Positions 43,988-52,315 of a DNA stretch of 64,000 nt are shown here, piece after piece. The notes under the pieces are model-generated. The model searched no databases. It worked only from the letters and a program-made list of their open reading frames with translations, and had not been told where the DNA came from. Position numbers and translations under genes: made by a program. Each line of letters opens with the position of its first letter. Position 1 is the first letter of the stretch. The stretch is from Fibrobacter sp. (GTDB taxonomy: Bacteria; Fibrobacterota; Fibrobacteria; Fibrobacterales; Fibrobacteraceae), in contig JAGCPF010000025.1 in assembly GCA_017642335.1 (NCBI GenBank), forward strand, positions 62,001 to 126,000, given 5' to 3'.

Positions 43988-45637
43988 ATGACGGAATACA
44001 TAAGAAACTTTTTTGTTCATTTTTATCGTAAATTATGTATACTAATTCGACCATATTTGGTGTGTTCTTTTGTTACGTATCTTATTGCGTATGGATTAGT
44101 ATTCCATTCAAAGTCGTTGAATGATTTATATTTCCATGTAGTGCTCTTTTCCATTTGTTTCTTGACCGTTTTAATGGGTGTGCGAAATTTCAGATATTCG
44201 TGCTATATTTGCATCGGTTTTTTGTCAGGCATGACGATTTATGGAATAGATGGTATTCTTCTTTCGCTTGTTGGATTGCAAAAAAGTAATATTTTTACAA
44301 CTTATATTCTTGAAACTTTAATTTGTGTGTTGTTAATGTCTGTAAGCTTAGTTGTAGGCTGTTTTCTAGAGAAAAAAACAAAAGATGTCGCTGATAAAAT
44401 AAAAAGTGATTTTTTATATCAGGAAAGGTTAGGTGTGTACAATGCAATATCAAATTATCTTTCGGGACATACAGTTGTGGGGATAAATAGTCTTTATGGA
44501 AATGGAAAATCAACAATTGTTGAAGTTTTAAAAAATGAAAATGAAGAGTGGAATTTTATTACAATAAGCGTTTTGTCTACAACTGTAGAAAATGTAGAAT
44601 ATTGTATTGTTAGGGAAATTGATCGATTGCTGTGCTCATATGGAATATTTTCAAACTTTATCAGCAAAATAAAGTTGATTCTGTCGCAAAATTATTCGTT
44701 TTATGTGGGCGAATTGTTATTTGATGATTTGTCGTATGAAAAAAGGATGAAATATTTTGTAAACGATATTCTCCGATTAAAGAGAGTTGTTGTACTTAAC
44801 TTTGAAGATATTGATCGAATTGAAGACAAGGTTCTTCTTAATAAGATATTTGCCATATGTGAATCATTGGTGAAATATGAAGAAAAGTATAAATCAAATC
44901 TGATTAAGGTTATATATCAATGTAATATGGATAAACTCAATTCTTTGTTTAATGACGGTGAGCGCTATGTTGAGAAATTTATTCCTAATTATTATACGAT
45001 TGATGTTTTAGAGGATGAAGTCTTCGAAACGGTTTTGCAGAAGAATCAAGAAAGATATAAAAAAATAAAGGACGTTCAATTTGGTTTTTTGAGAAAAAAT
45101 CTGAAACAGAACTTGTTGCAACAAGAAGTCCATTTGTCGTTAAAGAATCATTCCATTCGTGGAATAGAATTGATTTTAGATAAAACAAATACTGCTTTTG
45201 AATTTGACGAATCTATTTCAGTAAATAAAACTGAAGATGTTGAATCTGTTTTGATTTTCTACATAACAATGTATCTCCTTCCACATGTCTATGAGGCTTT
45301 GGAAAAAAATGTTTCAATGTCAAATCAAAAGCTGTTTTGTTCTAAAAAAGTAAATAGAAAAGAAAAAATATCTTTGCAAGAACTCCGGAATCTATTGACA
45401 AACTCTGAATCAGAAAAGAAAAAGATAATTAACGAGTATTTTTATGATGAAAATAATGACATGAAAAATCTAAATGGAGAAGCTTTGCTTTTTTTGTCTT
45501 TGTTGGGTTACAATGATGATTTTTTTGACACAAATACCAATAGCGCCACGAAATACAACAAGATGCTTTCGAAAGAGAAAAATTTGTATAAATTATTAAA
45601 TTTTCATTCATATTTTGGTTTTTCAAAGGTCGTGTGA
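43988..45637 (+). CDS. Membrane KAP-family P-loop NTPase
   Basis: I start at the ATG at 43988 (MTEYIRNFFVHFYRKLCIL), because the longer frame from 43874 runs through the repeat-adjacent spacer. The 549-residue product has about four membrane segments in the first 130 residues, then Walker A SLYGNGKST (about 172-180) and Walker B VVVLNFEDIDRIED (about 275-288). The plan (transmembrane helices near a P-loop, with DIDR after the acidic strand) is that of KAP NTPases, seen in phage-defence and plasmid loci. The ribosome site is weak. An IS3-type remnant follows directly. Confidence 0.75.
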   Translation: MTEYIRNFFVHFYRKLCILIRPYLVCSFVTYLIAYGLVFHSKSLNDLYFHVVLFSICFLTVLMGVRNFRYSCYICIGFLSGMTIYGIDGILLSLVGLQKSNIFTTYILETLICVLLMSVSLVVGCFLEKKTKDVADKIKSDFLYQERLGVYNAISNYLSGHTVVGINSLYGNGKSTIVEVLKNENEEWNFITISVLSTTVENVEYCIVREIDRLLCSYGIFSNFISKIKLILSQNYSFYVGELLFDDLSYEKRMKYFVNDILRLKRVVVLNFEDIDRIEDKVLLNKIFAICESLVKYEEKYKSNLIKVIYQCNMDKLNSLFNDGERYVEKFIPNYYTIDVLEDEVFETVLQKNQERYKKIKDVQFGFLRKNLKQNLLQQEVHLSLKNHSIRGIELILDKTNTAFEFDESISVNKTEDVESVLIFYITMYLLPHVYEALEKNVSMSNQKLFCSKKVNRKEKISLQELRNLLTNSESEKKKIINEYFYDENNDMKNLNGEALLFLSLLGYNDDFFDTNTNSATKYNKMLSKEKNLYKLLNFHSYFGFSKVV

Positions 45638-45644
45638 TAGTGTT

Positions 45645-46210
45645 GCACTTAATCTGAGTATTCCGGAGCAAATTACACCATGAAACCGGGTCCGTTGTCT
45701 TGCGGAAAACCGAACATGGTAAGGCTTTGTTTGAGGCCGTCGCCGACAAGGTTGCCCAATGCGAATCAAAGGTGGAATACGCCATCGGCGGCAACCCCTG
45801 CATCGTCCGCCGAGATATGTTAAGGTATGCGAAGGCGACTTGGACAACGAGATCCTCCGCAAGGTTATCAAAAAACTCTAGAGCCGAATGGTACTACGAA
45901 TCAACCAAGGACGATTCCGAAGTCGAGGCTGCGATACGGCAGAAGGCCGAGGCTACCAACAATTCATTTCACATGAATTTCAAGATTGGTGTGATGGAAA
46001 CGGAATCAAAATTTTGTACACGCAGCCCGGGTGTCCGACACAGAACAGCTATATCGAACGGTTTAACGGATCGTACCGAAGGGCTGTTCTTGACGCCCAC
46101 ATTTTCAGAACACGACTCCTTAAACAACCTCGCTCCAATGGAGTATCGGTTGATGAGAACAGGGTGATTTTGTATACTTTAAACCAGTCCTAAAAATGGG
46201 TGGCTGACAG
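45645..46210 (+). mobile_element. IS3-type remnant, inverted relative to the element at 39767
   Basis: From 45878 the sequence matches orfA and orfB parts (DNEILRKVI, SRAEWYYEST, then the C-terminal integrase end from NSFHMNFKIG) of the element at 39767-40543, in the opposite orientation and with a different internal deletion. The right end is ATGGGTGGCTGACA (46196-46209). The left part (45645-45877, EHGKALFEAVADKVAQCESK frame) is not recognisable IS sequence and may be foreign debris. The OLD-type gene uses a ribosome site at the junction. Confidence 0.7.
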
Positions 46211-46220
46211 GAGGATTAGC

Positions 46221-47894
46221 ATGAAATTAAAAGAATTTTCTGTCAAAAATTTCAGAAGTATTACAGAGGCAAATAAAATAAAACTGGATGACTTTACCGT
46301 TCTCGTCGGAAAAAACAATGAGGGAAAGTCTAACCTGCTAAAGGCACTAAATATCGCAATGTCCATCTTGACGGACAAAATGTATGCACATCGATATTCT
46401 AAAGACGACGGAATGTATAATTGGGAAAACGATATTCCGAAACAATTAAAAAGCCCAGAATGTTGCTTAACCACGTTTTTTTCGATGAAATTTGACTTGA
46501 AAAAAAATGAGTTAGAGGAACTTTATAAGGAAACAAAAATTCATGAAGACTCAGAAATCGCTGTTCTGATAAGAATTGGAAAGGGGAATACTCCTTTTCT
46601 AACCGTTCCTAAAGGGGATTCCACATTTAGCGAGAATCAGGATTTAGTAATAGAATTCCTTAGGAAAAAACTGAAATTCAGCCATATCCAAGCAGTTCGA
46701 ACCGAGGATACAGCAAAACACATTTTAAGCTATTTAATAGACGCAAAATTAGACGAGTTGGAAAGCAATCACGAATACATTAAAGCACAAAAGCGAATTC
46801 AAGAACTTAAGGATCAATCATTAAAAGAGATTACTTCTAAATTGATTGAACCAATAAAGGTTTTCTTACCAGATGTCATAGATTTGAAAATCGAATTACA
46901 AAAAAAAGATGACTTCTTTTCAAGGCACAATCCTTTTGATATTATTATTGATGATGGTGTTGCAACAAGCATTTCGGCAAAAGGAGAAGGAATCAAGAGT
47001 GTTTTTTCTTTAGCATTACTACAACAAATCAAGTTTAAACACGGATTGTCCGTTATTACAATAGAAGAACCAGAAACGCACTTGCATTCTGGAGCCATTC
47101 ACGACTTAGTGGAAGCCATCAACAAACTGTCCATTAATAATCAAGTTGTTATTACAACGCACAATCCGTTATTTGTCCGCAGAAATCATCTAAATTCAAA
47201 CATTATAGTAGATTCGGGACAAGCAAAAGTTGCAAAAACAATAGAAGAAATAAGAAACATTTTAGGTGTCTGGACATCAGATAACTTGACAAATGCCAAA
47301 TATGTGTTCTTTGTGGAGGGGGAAAATGATAAAATCTCCTTAATGAAAATTTTACCCACAATGAGTAAAAAAATAGCATCAGCACTAAAAAATGGTACTA
47401 TGGCAATAAAACCACTGCACGGAGCAAGTAATCTGTCGCACGATGTAAATGACGTAAAATGCAGCCTTTGCCAATGTTGCGCATTGTTGGACGATGATGA
47501 AGCCGGTCGAATTGCCGCAGAAAAAGCCATTTCGAGGAATATCATTTCAAACCAAGACATTAAATTCACCAAATGTCCAGGATCTTCAGAAGCTGAATTC
47601 GAAGATTGCATTCAGATGAAGGTATACGCCCAAAAGATTCTTGATAAATATAGCGTGAATCTAGCCAAGAGCCGTTTTTTCAAGGGTAAGCAAAAATGGT
47701 CAGTTAGAATGGGGAATGCCTTTTCAGAGTTTGGATCTGATTGGAATGATAAAGTGAAAGAAGATGTGAAAATGTGTGTTGCAAATAGTCTTTCTGCAAA
47801 AATCAAAGATAAAGATGAAGTCCTGATTTCTCAGAAATCATCTTTTCTTGAAGGAGTGACCATCATGATTGAAAAGATGATTGGAGACGATTAA
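46221..47894 (+). CDS. OLD-family ATPase-nuclease
   Basis: The start is ATG 46221 behind AGGAGG. The 558-residue protein has Walker A GKNNEGKSNLLK (about residues 31-42), the ABC-type signature region and EEPETHLHS (about 282-290), then a TOPRIM domain with FVEGENDKISLM (about 355-366) and LDDDEAGRIAAE (about 418-429). This is the plan of overcoming-lysogenization-defect nucleases. No UvrD-like helicase follows, so it is a stand-alone (class 1) OLD rather than a Gabija pair. Such proteins cleave phage DNA or act as effectors of other systems. Its ribosome site overlaps the IS end. Confidence 0.82.
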   Translation: MKLKEFSVKNFRSITEANKIKLDDFTVLVGKNNEGKSNLLKALNIAMSILTDKMYAHRYSKDDGMYNWENDIPKQLKSPECCLTTFFSMKFDLKKNELEELYKETKIHEDSEIAVLIRIGKGNTPFLTVPKGDSTFSENQDLVIEFLRKKLKFSHIQAVRTEDTAKHILSYLIDAKLDELESNHEYIKAQKRIQELKDQSLKEITSKLIEPIKVFLPDVIDLKIELQKKDDFFSRHNPFDIIIDDGVATSISAKGEGIKSVFSLALLQQIKFKHGLSVITIEEPETHLHSGAIHDLVEAINKLSINNQVVITTHNPLFVRRNHLNSNIIVDSGQAKVAKTIEEIRNILGVWTSDNLTNAKYVFFVEGENDKISLMKILPTMSKKIASALKNGTMAIKPLHGASNLSHDVNDVKCSLCQCCALLDDDEAGRIAAEKAISRNIISNQDIKFTKCPGSSEAEFEDCIQMKVYAQKILDKYSVNLAKSRFFKGKQKWSVRMGNAFSEFGSDWNDKVKEDVKMCVANSLSAKIKDKDEVLISQKSSFLEGVTIMIEKMIGDD

Positions 47895-47996
47895 ATGTTC
47901 GCTTTTAAGTTGCACTTGAAATTATTCATTTGTCAATTTATGTCATGTGAAAGAAATTATATTTAGTGGTGAGAGATTAAAAAGGAATCTTGCTTA

Positions 47997-49206
47997 ATGG
48001 CTGGAGGAAAAGTGATGTCTGATTCAAAGAAGAAAGTGAATGCCAAAACGTTGCAGACGCAGTTTTCTGCGATTTTGACGGGAATTCAAAAGATGCGTTC
48101 TCAGGCCGCTGCCGCAGTGAACGAAAAAGCATCTCAATTCGGTCTGGTTCGTTGGCGGGCTTGTAAGCCGTAAAATAAAGAGCAACGAATGGGGTGCTAA
48201 AGTCGTTTCGGACCTTGCCGATTATATCCGCACGCAAGACCCCACTTTGAAGGGCTTTAGCAAGAGGAATATCTACAACATGGTGATGCTCTATGACGAG
48301 TATTCGTCTGAGGAATTCCTTGATTTCGTTCAATCGAAGCTGAACCCTGAATTTGTGCAGTTTGAAACTGCACAATTGGAATCTGATGAATCTCAAAAGA
48401 ACGCGAAATCGGAAATTGTGCAGACAGCGTCTGCACAATTAGGTTTGCTTCCGAATATTGTTTTGCTGACGTCCTTCTCGAATCATGTAGAAATTCTTTG
48501 TAATTGCAGAACGTATGAACAGCGGCTTTTTTATATGCTCTATGCAAATAAGGAACGCCTTAATTATAGGGAATTGAAACGCTGTATCGCAAATGATACA
48601 TTTACAACGCTCTTGCGTTCAAAGAAGAACCTGTCAAAGGGAATGCTGAAAAGTTATCCGCAGGCTGGCATAACTTTCAAGGACGAACTTTTCCTGGATT
48701 TCTTGAATTTGCCGGAGAAACATACGGAGAACAAACTGAAAAAATCCATTGTGGAAAAGATGAAGAATTTCATTCTGGAACTCGGCAGCAAGGAATTCCT
48801 GTTTGTTGACATGGAATATGTTCTGCAAGTGGGGGCATCCTCGTATAAGGCCGATTTGCTCTTTTACCACAGGGGCTTGCAGGCACTGGTGGCGATTGAA
48901 CTCAAAACAACAAAGTTCCATCCCAAGGATTTAGGACAACTTGAATTTTACTTGGAGGCCTTGGATCGGGATGTCCGAAAGTCCAACGAGAACCCGTCTA
49001 TCGGCATGATTCTTTGCCCCTCGGCAGACCAAGTCGTCGTTGAATACGCGATGAACCGTTCCATGAGCCCGACATTGATTGCCGAATATAAAAAGAAGTT
49101 GATTCCGCAAGAAAAGGTCCAGAAATTGCTCGGCGAATATTGTGCTTCTTTTGAGATGGGGGCATCGCAAAAGAAAAAGACAGCGAGGAAACATAAAAAT
49201 AAATGA
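47997..49206 (+). pseudogene. YhcG-type (DUF1016) PD-(D/E)xK nuclease, frameshifted
   Basis: The ATG at 47997 (AAAGGAA upstream) opens MAGGKVMSDSKKKVNAKTLQ and so on, but the frame stops at 48171. The rest continues in the +1 frame: WFVGGLVSRKIKSNEWGAKV, then LKGFSKRNIYNMVMLYDEYS, the DUF1016 N-terminal domain, and later FVDMEYVLQVGASSYKADLL and VAIELKTTKFHPKDLGQLEF, the nuclease motif with its ELK. The conserved WFVGG needs a shift near 48126-48140, upstream of the CGG at 48157, so this is a simple indel and not the phage recoding. A TTG at 48247 might give a shortened protein. Confidence 0.7.
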
Positions 49207-49282
49207 TAGCGTCTACGATTGCGTTAGGCCTCCAGCCACTTGGCAACTTGTTGCCTTAGTGGCTATGGTCCCCTTTAGGGGA

Positions 49283-49409
49283 GATCGAAGCCCGAAGGGC
49301 CGGGAGGGCCGCTGGTGTCCAGTACTCGGCCCTCTAGGTGGAAAAATTGCGGCGTGAGGCCGCAATTTTATGCCGCGAGAGCCCGCCCCTGCGCAGCAGG
49401 GAACGCCCG
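49283..49409 (+). repeat. 127-bp island repeat, copy B
   Basis: Direct repeat of 43628-43754, differing near 49322-49326. It lies about 70 bases before the ATPase gene at 49481. Confidence 0.8.
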
Positions 49410-49480
49410 TAAGGGGCTAAAATCTGCCAAATTCTCTTGATTTGTCACTTTGTGACAAGATTAATTTATATTTTTGGGGT

Positions 49481-50650
49481 ATGAAACTGTCAATCAAGAA
49501 TTTTGGACCAGTCAAACAAGCGGTCGTGGATTTCAAGAGGATCAATGTCCTTGTCGGGCCGCAGAGCTCAGGCAAGAGCACGATCCTTAAAATTGCCAGT
49601 TTCTGCAATTGGGTTGAAAAAAATGTTCAATTGACCCAGGCTCCGGGCGATTGGGTGAATCCGGATATTGTAAGGTACCATCTAATTTTATTCCATAAAC
49701 TTGATGGCTATGCCTTACCTGGTTCCGAAATTTCTTATAAGTCCGATACTTTACAGTTCGATATTAAGTTTGATAAGAATCTACTCATTGGTACTCATTT
49801 TGAATGGACCAAAAAACGCTGGAATTACAGGCGTACAAAAAATACTTATATCCCTGCAGAGAGAAACATTGTCGCATCTATCCCGAACTGGCTTGACGTA
49901 AACTTCGATAAGTTTAACAACATCCGCAATTATATGGCGGAATGGGATGTTGCCCGCAGAAATTTTGACAACCGTCACAAACTGGATATCCTGAATATGG
50001 GGGTGTCATATTTCTATGATGACGCGGACAAGTCGGACCATGTCGCACTGAACGGGAAAAAATTGAAGTTCTCTAATGCTTCAAGCGGCCTGCAGTCCTT
50101 GGTTCCGCAGTATGCCCTTTTGTCTTACCTGTTCGATATTTCGCTTATGTCTGAACCGGCGAGCCTTCGGAAGATGCAAACGGACTTGAAACTTAAGGAT
50201 ATCATCGAGCAAGACCCAAAACTAAAAAAATTGGGGATTGCCGATAACTACTTAAAGAATTGCGGTGTCAAGGTGTTCCTTGAAGAACCGGAACAGAACC
50301 TGTTCCCGAAGGCGCAGTACGGACTTGTTAAGTGGTTCGCTCAAAAATTGAACGGGAATCCGCACAATTCCTTGTTTGTAAGTACCCATAGCCCGTATAT
50401 ACTGTCTTCGTTGAATAACTTGATTCAGGCGCACGATTCTGCCGCGAAGGGCGATGCTGCCAGGCGGAGTGCCGAGAAGATTGTGGGGCAAAAGGATTTC
50501 GTTGATTTTGACGATGTTCGCGTTTATGGTGTAAGCAACGGGCGTGTAAAGAATTTGATGGACAAGGAGAGCCGCCTTATTGCCCAGTCCTTCTTGGATT
50601 CTGCATCCTTGGATATTTCTAACGAATTTAGCCGGTTGCTTGATCTATGA
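49481..50650 (+). CDS. AAA (ABC-type) ATPase of a two-gene defence-like system
   Basis: The start is ATG 49481. The 389-residue protein reads MKLSIKNFGPVKQAVVDFKR, Walker A GPQSSGKST (about 26-34), a signature-like FSNASSGLQSLV (about 198-209), Walker B KVFLEEPEQNLFP (about 264-276) and the H-loop FVSTHSPYIL. This is a compact RecF/OLD-like ATPase without a TOPRIM domain. Its stop overlaps the start of the nuclease-like gene (ATGA), so the two are coupled. It probably senses infection and controls the partner. Confidence 0.78.
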   Translation: MKLSIKNFGPVKQAVVDFKRINVLVGPQSSGKSTILKIASFCNWVEKNVQLTQAPGDWVNPDIVRYHLILFHKLDGYALPGSEISYKSDTLQFDIKFDKNLLIGTHFEWTKKRWNYRRTKNTYIPAERNIVASIPNWLDVNFDKFNNIRNYMAEWDVARRNFDNRHKLDILNMGVSYFYDDADKSDHVALNGKKLKFSNASSGLQSLVPQYALLSYLFDISLMSEPASLRKMQTDLKLKDIIEQDPKLKKLGIADNYLKNCGVKVFLEEPEQNLFPKAQYGLVKWFAQKLNGNPHNSLFVSTHSPYILSSLNNLIQAHDSAAKGDAARRSAEKIVGQKDFVDFDDVRVYGVSNGRVKNLMDKESRLIAQSFLDSASLDISNEFSRLLDL

Positions 50651-51111
50651 AAAAGTTTGAAGCGGCATTAAGGGAATGGGCGAGTTCGTTGCCTCAAGGC
50701 TCTTGTTGTTCGACAAGAGATTCTAACATTAAGTTCGAAGAACAGAAAAGCAAGATTGTGTTTGTCAATAAGTCAAAGAAGTCTTGCCTGAAGGCTGATG
50801 TTGATGGAGGCGTTGTTCCGTCTGTGGAAAAGAGTTTACGTTGTGACAAACTGCTTGTAGAAAAGTCGACCCCGCTTTTTTGTTTTGTGGAGTTGAAAGG
50901 GGGCGATATTGAGCACGCAATCAAACAGCTTGAGGTGTCTCTTGTGGATTCTCGGTTAAATCCTGTTTGTGACCAGCAAAAACTTGCGTTTGTTGTTGGT
51001 AAGAACCATTATCCAGCATCTTCACCACTGATTCAAAAAGGTATGAAGAGAATCAGTTCTTTAAACGCAAAACTGATTGTTGCAAATACGCCAGCATCTT
51101 ATTCGCTGTAG
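50647..51111 (+). CDS. Small PD-(D/E)xK nuclease-like partner of the ATPase
   Basis: The 154-residue protein has a CDKLLVEKSTPLFCFVELKG segment (about residues 72-91), whose Asp and Glu-x-Lys are spaced as in PD-(D/E)xK nucleases, followed by a helix (IEHAIKQLEVSL). Other parts are unassigned. It overlaps the ATPase stop by 4 bases. An ATPase plus small nuclease pair is a common defence layout, but I cannot name this pair as a known system. Confidence 0.6.
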   Translation: MKKFEAALREWASSLPQGSCCSTRDSNIKFEEQKSKIVFVNKSKKSCLKADVDGGVVPSVEKSLRCDKLLVEKSTPLFCFVELKGGDIEHAIKQLEVSLVDSRLNPVCDQQKLAFVVGKNHYPASSPLIQKGMKRISSLNAKLIVANTPASYSL

Positions 51112-51200
51112 ATCTTTACCTTTGACAAAAGGATTATAGTCGAGGTTGTAATATAAATTAGGACAAATCGGAGCCTGTAAGTCTCATAAGACGAGGAAAT

Positions 51201-51791
51201 ATGATGGAATCCAATGAATACTATATCGCTTATTTTGATGTTCTTGGTTGTAAGTCGTACTTCTCTGGCAATGAGCGATTTGAAATTGATTTCGTACAGA
51301 AATTGAAGGGGATGGTCAATACAGCCGTTGAATCTGCGAAGTCCATAAATTCTTCGCCTGTTTTAAGCCTACAGGCTGACATGCATATTGAATATAGGCT
51401 GTTTTCCGACAATGTTGCCCTGTACATGAAGATTGGTAATTCGCATCTGGAATTTGTCCGTCTTTTAACTTTTCTTGAGGCGATATCGTCTGCCCAAAGG
51501 GAAACTTTATTTTCTTACAAGTTGCTTTTGCGTGGCGGAGTCGTCAAGGGACGTCTGTATTCAGATGATTTTTTCTTTGTAGGAAAAGGCTTGATTGATG
51601 CCGATGCGCTTGAAAAGTCAACAGCGTATCCGAGAATATGCCTAGATTCATCGATTGTCAATGCTGTTTCCGAGTTGACGAGTGTTCGATTTGATTCCCC
51701 ATATCTCACAAGGGATGGTGTCAGCTACCCATCCAAAGGGATGGTTCTAATCATTTTTCATTGGTTTCGAAAGGGAATTTGTGTTCTTTAG
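51201..51791 (+). pseudogene. Truncated second copy of the cyclase-like gene
   Basis: ATG at 51201 (or 51204) behind GAGGAAA. The first 172 residues parallel the protein at 38376-39398 (YYIAYFDVLGCKSYFSGNER, RLFSDNVALYMKIG, LLLRGGVVKGRLYSDDFFFV) and keep both metal-binding Asp residues. The similarity stops at 51719, where an IS3-type tip (TGTCAGCTACCCAT) begins, and the last 24 codons are unrelated. The C-terminal half is lost. The two copies bracket the whole island, which suggests duplication with IS-mediated rearrangement. Confidence 0.75.
51719..51732 (+). repeat. IS3-type terminal fragment
   Basis: TGTCAGCTACCCAT is the same tip as at 39767-39780. The following bases diverge, so it is a solo end or scar that truncates the second cyclase copy. 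Confidence 0.6.
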
Positions 51792-51886
51792 TGACTGTTT
51801 TCGTCATCAACTCGGATGCAGATTGTGGTCATGAAAATATCCTTTTTTATTGATGGTTGGTGCAATATCCCTTTTGGCCTTTCCAA

Positions 51887-52276
51887 TCATTTTTCTTGAA
51901 TAAAGATCTGTTGAATTGCTTCGGTTAATTTATTATCGCTAAATTTGATTTCTTGAACTGTTCCTGAAAGAGTTTTTTTACAATCGTATATGATGTGGTA
52001 GAAAATCATTCCATTTTCATCGGTAAGTATTGAGCAGTCATTATCCCATAGTTTATGGTTATGTTTTAGTAAGATTCCGTTGTCTTTATCATAAACTGCT
52101 TTTATTGGGGCGTTCTTTATTGGGTTTCCGTATGAATCTATCAATTTTAAGGAAGTATCTGCGTCTTTCCCACTATGAACCATTACTATGGGGTCACTGA
52201 GTTCAATTTTGTCTAGACTACTGTTTGGTGTATTTGAATTGGCTGATTTTTTAAGATTGGTTTGATTCATGTTCAT
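51887..52276 (-). CDS. Hypothetical protein, possible Ig-like (invasin-type) domain
   Basis: The 129-residue protein (from the ATG at 52276; another at 52270) has a Ser/Asn-rich start and then a beta-rich region (VHSGKDADTSLKLIDSYGNP, IKNAPIKAVYDKDNGILL). The pattern of a glycine turn, alternating strands and an internal substitution-like G-N-P-I-K-N-A-P resembles bacterial Ig-like domain group 1. No signal peptide is visible. It lies between the defence island and the GH43 gene. Function not assigned. Confidence 0.45.
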   Translation of the reverse strand: MNMNQTNLKKSANSNTPNSSLDKIELSDPIVMVHSGKDADTSLKLIDSYGNPIKNAPIKAVYDKDNGILLKHNHKLWDNDCSILTDENGMIFYHIIYDCKKTLSGTVQEIKFSDNKLTEAIQQIFIQEK

Positions 52277-52315
52277 CGTCCTTGTATCAAGAGGGGGAGG
52301 GCAGCAGAACGCCCC

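Noticed and set aside
48126..48173. The YhcG-type gene as an eighteenth CGG site
   Set aside because: A CGG lies at 48157, and skipping its C would also change to the right frame, but the conserved WFVGG segment lies just before it in the +1 frame. The shift must be upstream, so this looks like an ordinary indel in a host gene.
51719..51791. The last 24 codons of the second cyclase copy as a genuine C-terminus
   Set aside because: They begin exactly at an IS3-type tip, have no counterpart in the intact copy and end by chance.
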